Notes: generated by a model from the sequence alone, not told the origin. DNA of 8,571 nucleotides from Chloroflexota bacterium (GCA_005881235.1 VBEQ01000075.1:1-8571); one strand, 5' to 3'. Shown: positions 1 through 6,535, numbered from the stretch's first letter. Numbers and translations are program-made.

Positions 1-68
1 TCCAGGTCCAGGTCCTCCACGGCGGTCAGGCTGCCGTAGCGCTTGGTGAGGAGCCGGGTGGAGAGCAC
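1..68 (-). CDS. ABC transporter ATP-binding protein, N-terminal fragment
   Basis: Read on the minus strand from a GTG at 68-66, the first 22 residues are VLSTRLLTKRYGSLTAVEDL followed by DL. This is the typical opening of an ABC-transporter nucleotide-binding subunit: a short beta strand, then L-T-K-R-Y-G with the aromatic A-loop residue that stacks on ATP adenine, then A-V-x-x-L-x-L. The Walker A motif would lie just outside the window, so ATPase activity is inferred from family knowledge only. An in-frame TTG at 77-75 is an alternative start; neither has a convincing Shine-Dalgarno. The gene is divergent from the PocR-type sensor at 238. Substrate and direction of transport cannot be told from this fragment. 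Confidence 0.62.
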   Translation of the reverse strand, partial: MLSTRLLTKRYGSLTAVEDLDL

Positions 69-237
69 CGTGCCCAAGTCTAGCGGGGGAACCCGAAAAA
101 CCCGCCTAAAATAGCCGCTGAAGGGCGGCTTCCGGCGAATTCAGCCCGAATTGGGCGGCCGGCGGCCTCCGCGTAACAGGTTTTGCGCCGTTACAGCGTT
201 GTTGCTTTGACCCATACCGAAGAGGCCGGTCAGCAAG
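69..237. other. Divergent intergenic region with small dyads
   Basis: This 169-base spacer separates the minus-strand ABC ATPase from the plus-strand sensor gene and should hold both promoters. Visible structures are GCCC-GAATT-GGGC (144-156), a direct repeat of CGAATT (135-140 and 147-152), and an inverted pair GTAAC (173-177) / GTTAC (190-194) with 12 bases between. On the minus strand TATTTT (115-110) could serve as a -10 for the ATPase gene. On the plus strand TTGACC (207-212) is too close to the ATG at 238 to pair with a good -10. No RNA gene or riboswitch is recognised. All assignments here are tentative. Confidence 0.3.
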
Positions 238-1737
238 ATGCAGGCAGAACCGCAGGAGGGCGAGCTCGGCGTCCTTGTCAGCAGCCCGGAGTTCGCCCGG
301 ATGGTGGACCGGTTCCAGGCCTCCACCGGGCTCAAGCTCCAGGTCTTCGACCTTGACGCGCATCCGCTGACGCCGGTCGAAGACTACCCCCGCTATTGCC
401 GGCTGCTGCAGGAACGGAAAGTCTGTCCCCTCTACAACGATCCGCAGTTCCTCAAGCGCAACGAGGAGACGATGGGCGTTTGCAAGTCGGGCGTCGGACA
501 TTTCGTCGCCCCGGTCCGTAGCGAAAAAGAGGTGCAGGTCGGCGCCGTCCTGGGGCCGGCCGTGAAATTTGCTCCCAACTCGGTTGAAGAGTTAGCTGAG
601 CTGGCCTTCCAGCTACGGGTTTTTCCCGACGATCTGATCCAGGCCGCGGATGCCGTCCAGGAACAGGATGCGGAGAAGCTACTCGGGGCGGGGGAACTCG
701 TCTCCGTGGGGCTCAATCTCCTGGCGGAGATGCAGGCCGCCGAGCGGGTCGGGCACACGCTGCGCCGTCTGCAAGCGCAGATTGCCGAGTCGAACTCCCA
801 GATGCTGTCGCAACACGTCGTCGATGCCATCCTTTATTTGACCCGGGCCGACTACGCTCTGGTGCTGATGCTGGATGACAACGGGGCGGATCTGGCCTCG
901 GGATACGACCAGCCCGCCCCGGACCGCCTCGTCGAGGCGAAGCGCCGGTTATTGGAGGGCATCGCCGAATGGGTGCGGCACGCCGACCGCAGCGTGAGCG
1001 TCCCCGATATTTCCAAGAGTGCCTGGTCACGCTATCTCACCGACGACGTCGTCAAGGAGGGGAGTATCGTCGGCGTCCCCATCACCGAGCAAAAGGGGAA
1101 GGGGACCTTCGGCGCCATCGTGGTGGGCTTCAACCGTCCGCGAGATGACCTCGAGGAGCCACTGGCCGCGCTGGAGAGCTTTGTCGGCGAGGGCCTGTAT
1201 GCCCTGATGATGGGTCGCAAGCTGATCCAGGCGGAGAAGCTCGCCCTGCTCGACGCCCAGTCAGGAGCTCACAGCCAGGCGTTCCTGGAGGACCTTCTTG
1301 AAAAAGAGATCAGTCGCGCCTCACGTCACAACCACGACCTCGCCGTGGTGCTGTTCGAGATCGAAGCCTTCGAAGTTCTGCGCGGCAAGTACGGCGAGGG
1401 TGGCCTCAGCCGGATGCTTCGCGAATTCGTTGCGGTCATCCGTTCGAAGACGCGCCGTGTCAACACGCTGGCCCGCATCAAGGACGGCCAGTTCTGCCTC
1501 GTCATCCCGGAAGCCGATCGGGCGATCGCGGTCCGGCAGGCGGATCGGCTTCGGTCGATTCTCGAAGAGCATCCCTATGCGGCCAGTCCGAACGGTGACA
1601 TCGTCCGCCTTGCGGTCGATACCGGCGTGGCCGCCAGCGAGCGCGGTCAGTTCGATCGCGTTTCGTTGCTCGCCCTGGCCGAAGAGGGCCTGCAGCAGGC
1701 TCGCACCGAACGCCGGACGCGTAGCTTCAACCCATAA
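238..1737 (+). CDS. PocR-GAF sensor with degenerate GGDEF domain
   Basis: A 499-residue cytosolic signalling protein without membrane helices. Residues about 7-165 resemble the PocR ligand-binding domain, with cysteines C54, C63 and C82 in a Cys-rich central part (YCRLL, VCPLY, GVCKSGVGHF). Residues about 185-325 look like a GAF domain. Residues about 335-495 have the length and helix/strand pattern of a GGDEF domain, but the signature is K-D-G-Q-F at 415-419 (within ARIKDGQFCLVIPEAD) and the metal-binding strand reads FEIEAF (373-378) in place of the usual DID-F. Family knowledge says such domains cannot make c-di-GMP; they can bind nucleotide, act allosterically or signal by protein contact. 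An in-frame TGA at 208 limits the start; ATG 238 has only a distant AGAGG. No c-di-GMP effector or phosphodiesterase is nearby. The ligand is unknown; PocR domains are linked to small hydrocarbon derivatives and the cysteines could bind metal. Confidence 0.83.
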   Translation: MQAEPQEGELGVLVSSPEFARMVDRFQASTGLKLQVFDLDAHPLTPVEDYPRYCRLLQERKVCPLYNDPQFLKRNEETMGVCKSGVGHFVAPVRSEKEVQVGAVLGPAVKFAPNSVEELAELAFQLRVFPDDLIQAADAVQEQDAEKLLGAGELVSVGLNLLAEMQAAERVGHTLRRLQAQIAESNSQMLSQHVVDAILYLTRADYALVLMLDDNGADLASGYDQPAPDRLVEAKRRLLEGIAEWVRHADRSVSVPDISKSAWSRYLTDDVVKEGSIVGVPITEQKGKGTFGAIVVGFNRPRDDLEEPLAALESFVGEGLYALMMGRKLIQAEKLALLDAQSGAHSQAFLEDLLEKEISRASRHNHDLAVVLFEIEAFEVLRGKYGEGGLSRMLREFVAVIRSKTRRVNTLARIKDGQFCLVIPEADRAIAVRQADRLRSILEEHPYAASPNGDIVRLAVDTGVAASERGQFDRVSLLALAEEGLQQARTERRTRSFNP

Positions 1738-1775
1738 TTTCCTCCTCCGCTCGCGGGGGAGGGCAGGGTGGGGGC
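1738..1775. repeat. REP-like palindromic repeat after the sensor gene
   Basis: Immediately after the TAA at 1735-1737, CCTCCTCCG (1741-1749) pairs with CGGGGGAGG (1754-1762) around the loop CTCG, with one G-T wobble. The following AGGGTGGGGGC arm is the style of widely dispersed GC-rich intergenic palindromes. There is no T-run on either side, so a classical intrinsic terminator is not supported, although a stem this strong may still protect or end the upstream transcript. Copy number in the genome is unknown from this window. Confidence 0.5.
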
Positions 1776-1839
1776 GTCTTCGCAATCAGGCCGCCGCCCG
1801 ATCGCGGTCGCAGCTCGACGCAGCGAGCATAGTAAGAGG

Positions 1840-2760
1840 ATGAAAGTCCTGATCAGCGGTGGATCGGGCCTTATCGGCAGCCACCTGGTGAAGAGCCTGG
1901 CGACGGACGGCCACGAGGTGGTCGTCCTCAGTCGTCGATCTGACTTAAAAGATGCCCCGAAGAGCGTTCGCTATCTCAGCTGGGACGCCCGCAGCGCGAG
2001 CGGCGACTGGGTGGAGGAACTCGCTGGAGCGCAGGGTGTCATCAACCTCGCCGGTGCGAGCATCGGCCGCTGGCCGTGGACGCGACAGCGGATGGCGGAG
2101 CTCCTCTCGAGCCGGTTGTCCGCGACCGCTGCCCTGGTGCAGGCCCTCGGGCGGACGCCGGCTGATCGCCGGCCGCCGGTGTTCGTTAGTGCCTCGGGCA
2201 TCGATTTCTACGGGGACCGCGGCGAGGAGGTCATCACCGAGGAGAGCCATCCGGGCGATTCCTTTCTTGCCCGGCTCAGCCAACAGTGGGAGGCCGAGGC
2301 ACAGAAGGCGGAACCGCTGGGCGTCCGCGTCGCGCGCATCCGCACCGCGATGGTGTTCGGCCGCGAGGCGCTCGCCTTTCGACTGCTGACCCTGCCGTTT
2401 CGATTCTTTCTCGGCGGTCCATTGGGCAACGGCCGGCAGTGGTTTACCTGGATTCACATCGAGGACATCGTTGGCCTCTACCGGCTGGCGCTCGAGGATG
2501 CGCGCGTGAGCGGCCCCGTCAACGCGGTTGCGCCCGATCTCCGCCGGGAGCGCGATGTCGCCAACGAAATCGGTCGCGTCCTCCACCGTCCGGCGGTGTT
2601 TCCCGCGCCCGCCTTTGCGCTCAGGCTCGTGCTCGGCAAAGAGGCGCAGCTCTTGTTGCATGGCCGCCGCGCTCAGCCGGTGAAGGCACTCGCGTATGGG
2701 TACCGGTTTCGATTGGGTGGGCTCCATGAGGCCCTCGAGGAAGCGCTCGCGCGCCGCTGA
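1840..2760 (+). CDS. NAD(P)-dependent epimerase, TIGR01777/YfcH type
   Basis: A 306-residue extended short-chain dehydrogenase of the TIGR01777 (YfcH-like) family. The N-terminal Rossmann motif GGSGLIG is at residues 7-13; it is followed by the INLAGASI strand, the FVSASGIDFYG segment around the active site, the MVFG strand, and WFTWIHIEDIV, which is strongly conserved in this family. The C-terminus (GRRAQPVKAL then GYRF) matches the DUF1731 tail that closes these proteins. Length is usual for the family. The start is ATG 1840, which puts the Rossmann strand right at the N-terminus; AAGAGG lies directly in front of it. The open frame extends back to ATG 1768, but those 24 residues are low-complexity and read through the repeat region. 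The substrate is not established for this family. The 3' end overlaps the DUF4166 gene, suggesting a joint function, possibly in cell-envelope or lipid/sugar metabolism. Confidence 0.9.
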   Translation: MKVLISGGSGLIGSHLVKSLATDGHEVVVLSRRSDLKDAPKSVRYLSWDARSASGDWVEELAGAQGVINLAGASIGRWPWTRQRMAELLSSRLSATAALVQALGRTPADRRPPVFVSASGIDFYGDRGEEVITEESHPGDSFLARLSQQWEAEAQKAEPLGVRVARIRTAMVFGREALAFRLLTLPFRFFLGGPLGNGRQWFTWIHIEDIVGLYRLALEDARVSGPVNAVAPDLRRERDVANEIGRVLHRPAVFPAPAFALRLVLGKEAQLLLHGRRAQPVKALAYGYRFRLGGLHEALEEALARR

Positions 2761-3817
2761 CGACGACCAGGTCGGCACTCGAGCCGGCCCCTTTGCCCCC
2801 GTCCTGGGCGGGTACCGCCAATGCCTCGCCAGGCCGCTCGCCGATCAATTCTTCGGCGCCGATGGGGCTCACCGGGTGCGCCTTGACGGAACGATGCACC
2901 ATATCTGGCACCGCCACGTCTGGCTGCGGCCCCTGTTCTCGCTGCTGGCTCGATTCGACATCCTCTTTCCAGAATCGGGCTGCGATGTTCCGGCCTCGAT
3001 GACGATCGCCAGGGTTGACGAAGGCGCGACTTGGCGACGCACCTTCGCCTTTGTTAAGTCGCGGCGATTCGACGCTACCATGAGATATCTGCCTCAGTCG
3101 GGTCTTGTGGAGCGAATTGGTCCACGTGGCCTCATCGAGGTTCCCTGGCGCCTTCGTGTGCTGGCCGGCGACGCCATCGAGATCACAACGGGCCGCTTGC
3201 AGATGCGCGCCGGCCGGTTGCGGCTGCCGATACCGGGCGTCTTCCAGGTCGCCGTCAAGGCAATCGAACGAGCCGTGTCGGAGAACATCTCGGTCGATCT
3301 CGTCGTCAGCCATCGGTTCTTGGGCGCGATCTTCGGCTACGACGGAACCTTCGCTGTCCGGCGCGAAGCGCTCAATGCCAAAGGACCCAACAGGTCTGAA
3401 GGCGTCTCGCTTCAAAGGTACCGACCCTGGTTTTATGCGGCGGCGGCCTACAACCTCGCCTGGGGCCTGGTGGTCATCGTCTGGCCGGTATCGTTCTTCC
3501 GGCTGATCGGGATGCCTCTGGCAAACGAGATTGCCAGCTGGCAGGCGCTCGGCATGATGGTCCTTGTCTACGCTCCGGCATATTGGTGGGTGGCTCGTGA
3601 TCCCATGCGGCATCGTCACTTGGTGGTGATCGCGCTCCTGGGCAAGCTGCTGGGGCCGCTAGGGTTCCTCTGGGCCCTTCACGGACACACGCTGCCGCTG
3701 CTGTTCGGTCTCACCATTCTGACGAACGACTGTCTCTGGTGGCCGGCGTTTACGGCGTTCCTGGTCAGGGCGGCACGGGACTCCGGCGGGTGGAGGGCGC
3801 TGCTGGCCGGCCGATAG
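2726..3817 (+). CDS. DUF4166 protein with four-helix membrane tail
   Basis: A 363-residue protein in two parts. Residues about 22-225 resemble DUF4166: an opening of the form F-x-P-V-L-G, a V-x-L-D-G-x-x-H region, an LLARFDILFP segment, a W-R-R-x-F motif near the middle, and a closing G-Y-D-G-T-F. Residues about 236-346 form four hydrophobic helices (near 236-258, 271-289, 299-317, 323-346), so the DUF4166 part is probably held at the cytoplasmic membrane. ATG 2726 is preferred because the DUF4166 similarity begins shortly after it; ATG 2696 is in frame and also possible. The gene overlaps the epimerase by 35 bases (65 with the earlier start), implying coupled translation. DUF4166 domains are known next to or fused with SDR-type enzymes, which fits. 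The biochemical role is unknown. Confidence 0.74.
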   Translation: MRPSRKRSRAADDDQVGTRAGPFAPVLGGYRQCLARPLADQFFGADGAHRVRLDGTMHHIWHRHVWLRPLFSLLARFDILFPESGCDVPASMTIARVDEGATWRRTFAFVKSRRFDATMRYLPQSGLVERIGPRGLIEVPWRLRVLAGDAIEITTGRLQMRAGRLRLPIPGVFQVAVKAIERAVSENISVDLVVSHRFLGAIFGYDGTFAVRREALNAKGPNRSEGVSLQRYRPWFYAAAAYNLAWGLVVIVWPVSFFRLIGMPLANEIASWQALGMMVLVYAPAYWWVARDPMRHRHLVVIALLGKLLGPLGFLWALHGHTLPLLFGLTILTNDCLWWPAFTAFLVRAARDSGGWRALLAGR

Positions 3818-3826
3818 TTACTCGTC

Positions 3827-3855
3827 TTGACAAATACACAGATATGTGTAAGGAT
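3827..3855 (+). promoter_or_regulatory. Sigma-70-type promoter of the secretion-like module
   Basis: A perfect -35 box TTGACA (3827-3832) is followed by a 17-base spacer and a weak -10 AAGGAT (3850-3855) helped by an extended -10 TG at 3847-3848. This is an AT-rich island in otherwise GC-rich DNA, directly after the stop of the DUF4166 gene, and transcription would start near 3862, ahead of the GAGGAG ribosome site (3884-3889) of the next gene. A weak -10 behind a strong -35 suggests a regulated promoter. Confidence 0.65.
3835..3850. promoter_or_regulatory. Operator-like inverted repeat in the promoter spacer
   Basis: TACACA (3835-3840) and TGTGTA (3845-3850) form a perfect 6+6 inverted repeat around GATA, located between the -35 and -10 boxes and touching the -10. 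A dimeric repressor bound here would block RNA polymerase. The TACA...TGTA core recalls operators of BlaI/MecI/CopY-type winged-helix repressors, but other families use similar dyads. No regulator gene is in the window, so the partner is unknown. Confidence 0.55.
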
Positions 3856-3895
3856 GGCAGGGTTGTCGGCTGCCAATCCGCTCGAGGAGTCGCCC

Positions 3896-4477
3896 ATGCG
3901 CCCATCGTGGAAGCTCGCCTTGATCGGTGGCGAGATCACCGTGCTCGCCGCCTTCACCGGAATCGGGATTCACCTGGCGATGCAGCCACACCGCATCGCC
4001 TTTCGCCCACCGCCGCTCGTGCTGCCGACGACTCAGCCGAGCGTGCTTCCTCGGCTTGGCACGCCCGTGCTCCCGTCGCGGCTGCCCTCCCCGCCGGCCA
4101 CCAGCATGCCCGAGCTTGGGCCAGAGCTCTTCCACAAATTTGGCCAGCAGGATCACGACCTCGTCATCCAGCAGTGGGACGTGCTGCGGCGTCTCATGGC
4201 CGCGCTCGAGCTCCCAGGTCAGCGCGCACTTTCCAACCAGTCGCTGATGGATCAGCTCAAACACCTGATCGAGGTCTGGACCAGCTACGCCCAGGGATTG
4301 ACCGGCAGCATCGGCGCCCTGGCATTCGTGTGCGCCTTCATCTGGAAGATGATCGCGATCGAGCCTCGGAGTGTGATGGAGGCGAAGCGATGGATCGGCC
4401 GCATCGTCTTCGGCACCATCGGGGTGGAGATGGCCGGCCTGCTGGTCCGCGTGCTCGTTGATTCGGTCAATCACTAG
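3896..4477 (+). CDS. Small membrane protein with VirB2/TrbC-like end (putative pilin)
   Basis: A 193-residue membrane protein that opens the module. A hydrophobic helix at residues 7-29 is followed by a proline-rich stretch (38-76), an amphipathic helical region (77-130), then two helices at about 134-155 and 167-188 separated by a short charged loop (EPRSVMEAKRW). The two-helix end with a basic loop is the shape of VirB2/TrbC pilins and of equivalent small proteins that precede VirB6 genes in type IV secretion loci. The family assignment is inferred from topology and from the next genes, not from a diagnostic motif. ATG 3896 is chosen because GAGGAG lies six bases in front; ATG 3854 is in frame but overlaps the -10 box. 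It could instead be an accessory membrane protein not assembled into a pilus. Confidence 0.55.
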   Translation: MRPSWKLALIGGEITVLAAFTGIGIHLAMQPHRIAFRPPPLVLPTTQPSVLPRLGTPVLPSRLPSPPATSMPELGPELFHKFGQQDHDLVIQQWDVLRRLMAALELPGQRALSNQSLMDQLKHLIEVWTSYAQGLTGSIGALAFVCAFIWKMIAIEPRSVMEAKRWIGRIVFGTIGVEMAGLLVRVLVDSVNH

Positions 4478-4489
4478 CCGGCTTGAAAC

Positions 4490-5368
4490 CTGCTAGAGAT
4501 TTTCTCCGCCCTCATCACCGGTTTCTTCAACAACCTGATCAACGACGTCCGCGACTCCATTGCTGGGAACGTGGAGACCTACCTGCTCAGCACCCACGAC
4601 CTTTCGACGCTAACGCCGCGTCCGTTGACCGAGGAGCCGGCGTTGCAGGCGATGTTCCACCTGACGCTGGCCATTGCCGACGTGCTGCTCGTGCTGGTCT
4701 TCATCTGGGCGTTCCTTCGCAGCCAGTGGGAACACAGCTTTCGCGCCCACTACACGTTGAAGGTCACGCTGCCGCGGGCGATGGCCGCGATCGTCATGGC
4801 TCACTTCGCGCTGCTCTTCGGCCAGATGGCCATCGACTTGAACAATGCCCTGGTCCACGCGATCTGGACCCAGCCCTTTCCCGGCGGGTCCCCACGGATG
4901 CCCTGGGCCTTTGCGATGACGAATGGCTTCGGCCTGCCCCTCTTCGAGATCGTCGTCCGGTTGGCGATCGCGGTCATGCTGGTGATCGTCGCGTTTACCT
5001 ATGTGGTGCGCTTCGCTCTCCTCGTGGTGCTCCTCGCCGCCGCACCACTGGCGTCGATCTGCATGATCCTTCCGGAAACCAAGCGATACGCCCAGTCCTG
5101 GCTCCGCCTGTTTCTTCTCACCGTCTTCATGCAGTTTGGGCAGGTCCTGGTGCTGCGTTTCGCCAGCGTCTTTGCCGACCAGATTGGTGCCCGGCCGCTT
5201 GAAGCGCTCTACGGGGTGGCCGTGCTCTACCTGCTGATCAAGGTGCCGGGGCTGATGAACGCGTCCTCGCATTTCGAGTCGAAGGCGGAGCACGTCGCCG
5301 AGGGGCTGGCCAAGCGAGCTATCAAAGCCGGCATGGCGATCCCGACGGCACGGACCTCGAGCGCATGA
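4490..5368 (+). CDS. VirB6/TrbL-like polytopic channel protein
   Basis: A polytopic inner-membrane protein with about six hydrophobic segments; numbered from GTG 4571 they are near 27-50, 68-90, 122-145, 146-167, 177-200 and 211-229. The long paired helices followed by a charged turn (LPETKRYAQSW) and another helix (LRLFLLTVFMQFGQVLVLRF) are the arrangement of VirB6/TrbL-type type IV secretion channel proteins, and a soluble helical tail follows. The first ordinary start is GTG 4571 (265 residues), but the frame is open back to TGA 4484 and the residues before GTG, including IFSALITGFFNNLIND, look like the amphipathic N-terminus expected here. I therefore place the start at CTG 4490 (292 residues); ATT 4499 is another option, and none has a clear Shine-Dalgarno. 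The gene begins 13 bases after the preceding stop, so coupled translation is plausible. Substrate DNA or protein is unknown. Confidence 0.68.
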   Translation: MLEIFSALITGFFNNLINDVRDSIAGNVETYLLSTHDLSTLTPRPLTEEPALQAMFHLTLAIADVLLVLVFIWAFLRSQWEHSFRAHYTLKVTLPRAMAAIVMAHFALLFGQMAIDLNNALVHAIWTQPFPGGSPRMPWAFAMTNGFGLPLFEIVVRLAIAVMLVIVAFTYVVRFALLVVLLAAAPLASICMILPETKRYAQSWLRLFLLTVFMQFGQVLVLRFASVFADQIGARPLEALYGVAVLYLLIKVPGLMNASSHFESKAEHVAEGLAKRAIKAGMAIPTARTSSA

Positions 5369-5922
5369 CCTTGCTGACCTCGGCGCGCCTCGCAGCGTTC
5401 GCCTGGTCCTGGCGCCGGCCACTGCTCACCGCCGGCGCCGCCTGCCTGGTGGTCCCGTTGTTGATCGCAGGGCTCGTAGTCCAGGCCGGGCAGGGAGCCG
5501 CCGGCGTTCTCCTGCCGCCGGTCGCCCACGCGACGATCACCCAGCCCTTCGGCTGCACGACGCTCGAGATCGAGCCCTGGTCGGTGCAATGCGCCGGTCA
5601 TCACTTCCACAGCGGGGTCGACCTGGCCGGGCCGCTCGGCACGCCGATCTACGCGGCCACCGCCGGCAGCGTGACGATCCGACGCGAGCGCGGTGGTTAC
5701 GGCCTCTACATCCTTCTTACCCGAGATCCTCAGCTGAGCACGCTCTACGGCCATCTCGACTGGCCGCTCGTGCAGCCGGGCGACGTCGTTGCCGCGGGAC
5801 AACCGATCGCCCTCATGGGATCGACCGGCAACAGTACCGGACCGCACCTGCATTTCGAGGTGCGCATCGCAGGCGTGCCGGTCGATCCGCTCCCGCTTCT
5901 CAAATCCGGAGGAGGTGGTTGA
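5365..5922 (+). CDS. Membrane-anchored M23 peptidase (cell-wall hydrolase)
   Basis: A 185-residue LytM/M23-family metallopeptidase. A hydrophobic anchor lies at residues 20-40 after a basic N-terminus, so the catalytic part is outside the cytoplasmic membrane. The zinc site is complete: H82-x3-D86 (HSGVD), H130 in YGHLD, and H161-x-H163 (PHLHFEV). C64 and C76 flank the entry to the domain and could form a disulfide. The family cuts peptide cross-bridges in peptidoglycan, and within conjugation/secretion loci such enzymes open the wall for the channel. ATG 5365 overlaps the TGA of the VirB6-like gene as ATGA, strong evidence of co-translation. The domain is close to the minimal M23 length, with little linker. 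Confidence 0.93.
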   Translation: MTLLTSARLAAFAWSWRRPLLTAGAACLVVPLLIAGLVVQAGQGAAGVLLPPVAHATITQPFGCTTLEIEPWSVQCAGHHFHSGVDLAGPLGTPIYAATAGSVTIRRERGGYGLYILLTRDPQLSTLYGHLDWPLVQPGDVVAAGQPIALMGSTGNSTGPHLHFEVRIAGVPVDPLPLLKSGGGG

Positions 5923-5973
5923 TAGAAGCAATCCACTGACGAGCATCCGGCACTTTTTGGAAGGGAGAACCAC

Positions 5974-6351
5974 ATGGTCAACCGCGTCATCCTCGTCGGC
6001 CGCCTGACTCGTGACCCGGAGATCGTCGTCAGTCCCAAGGGGCTGACGATCGCCAAGCTCCGGCTGGCCACCAACAGCTACTCGAAGGACGATGACGGAA
6101 ACCGGCAGGAGGACGTCCAGTATCACTCGCTGGTCGCCTTCGACCGGCTGGCGTCGATCTGCCAGGAATTCTTGACCCGCGGCAAGTTGATCTATGCCGA
6201 GGGCCGGTTGCGCAGCCACGAGTGGGACGGCAAGGACGGCCTGCGCCGCTACACGACCGAGGTGGTGATGGACCAGATGAAGATGCTGAGTCCGAAGCCC
6301 GAGAGCCCCGTCGAAAACGGTCAGCCGGCCGCGGAGCCGGTCACCGCCTGA
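5974..6351 (+). CDS. ssb: Single-stranded DNA-binding protein without acidic tip
   Basis: A 125-residue SSB consisting of one OB fold (about 1-105) and a 20-residue tail. Family hallmarks are MVNRVILVGRLTRDPE at the start, KLRLATNS, QYHSLVAFDRLA, and EGRLRSHEW followed by RRYTTEVV. It binds single-stranded DNA in replication, repair or, in a transfer module, the transferred strand. ATG 5974 has GGGAG just upstream (5961-5965). Bacterial SSBs normally end in an acidic cluster plus P-F that recruits partner enzymes; this one ends in AAEPVTA, so that docking tip is absent. Its position in the secretion-like run suggests an accessory SSB rather than the housekeeping copy, though the latter cannot be excluded. 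The next small ORF continues in the same frame after the TGA. Confidence 0.96.
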   Translation: MVNRVILVGRLTRDPEIVVSPKGLTIAKLRLATNSYSKDDDGNRQEDVQYHSLVAFDRLASICQEFLTRGKLIYAEGRLRSHEWDGKDGLRRYTTEVVMDQMKMLSPKPESPVENGQPAAEPVTA

Positions 6352-6363
6352 GGAGAGGACACT

Positions 6364-6504
6364 ATGACGATCCCCGAACCGCATCCCTATGACCCGGACG
6401 ACCCGACCTACTACGACGAGACCACCGAAGAGCTCGGCTATCTGGCGCCGGACCGGGGATTCCGACCCGACCCGATGGAGGTCGACGATTACCTGAGCTA
6501 CTGA
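6364..6504 (+). CDS. Small, very acidic protein downstream of ssb
   Basis: A 46-residue ORF with 13 Asp/Glu and only two Arg, beginning MTIPEPHPYDPDDPTYYDE and ending EVDDYLSY. AGGAG (6351-6355) lies eight bases before ATG 6364, a strong ribosome site that overlaps the ssb stop codon, so the two genes are almost certainly co-translated. It is in the same frame as ssb, separated by TGA and four codons. No family is recognised. The acidic, Tyr-rich composition and the C-terminal acidic-plus-aromatic end recall SSB tails or DNA-mimic proteins; both ideas are inference. It could be an SSB partner, a detached SSB tail or an unrelated small protein of the module. Confidence 0.7.
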   Translation: MTIPEPHPYDPDDPTYYDETTEELGYLAPDRGFRPDPMEVDDYLSY

Positions 6505-6535
6505 GGGCACTAGATATTCGACGCACCCTTCAGCC

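Noticed and set aside
83..106. GCGGG...CCCGC inverted pair as a terminator
   Set aside because: Large asymmetric loop, no T-run in a suitable place, and it lies in the leader of the divergent ATPase gene where a terminator would make little sense.
1945..2778. 277-residue minus-strand frame opposite the epimerase
   Set aside because: Shadow of a well-supported SDR gene; no family features.
2621..3619. 332-residue open frame on the minus strand opposite the DUF4166 gene
   Set aside because: Low-complexity, His/Arg/Pro-rich translation without motifs; the plus strand carries a coherent domain and membrane helices.
3739..4461. 240-residue plus-strand frame across the promoter and the pilin-like gene
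   Set aside because: It runs through the TTGACA promoter and gives an Arg/Ala-rich translation; the competing frame has a good ribosome site and clear membrane helices.
6349..6351. TGA between ssb and the acidic ORF as a selenocysteine codon
   Set aside because: No selenocysteine insertion hairpin was recognised just downstream, SSBs are not selenoproteins, and a strong ribosome site at the stop explains separate translation.
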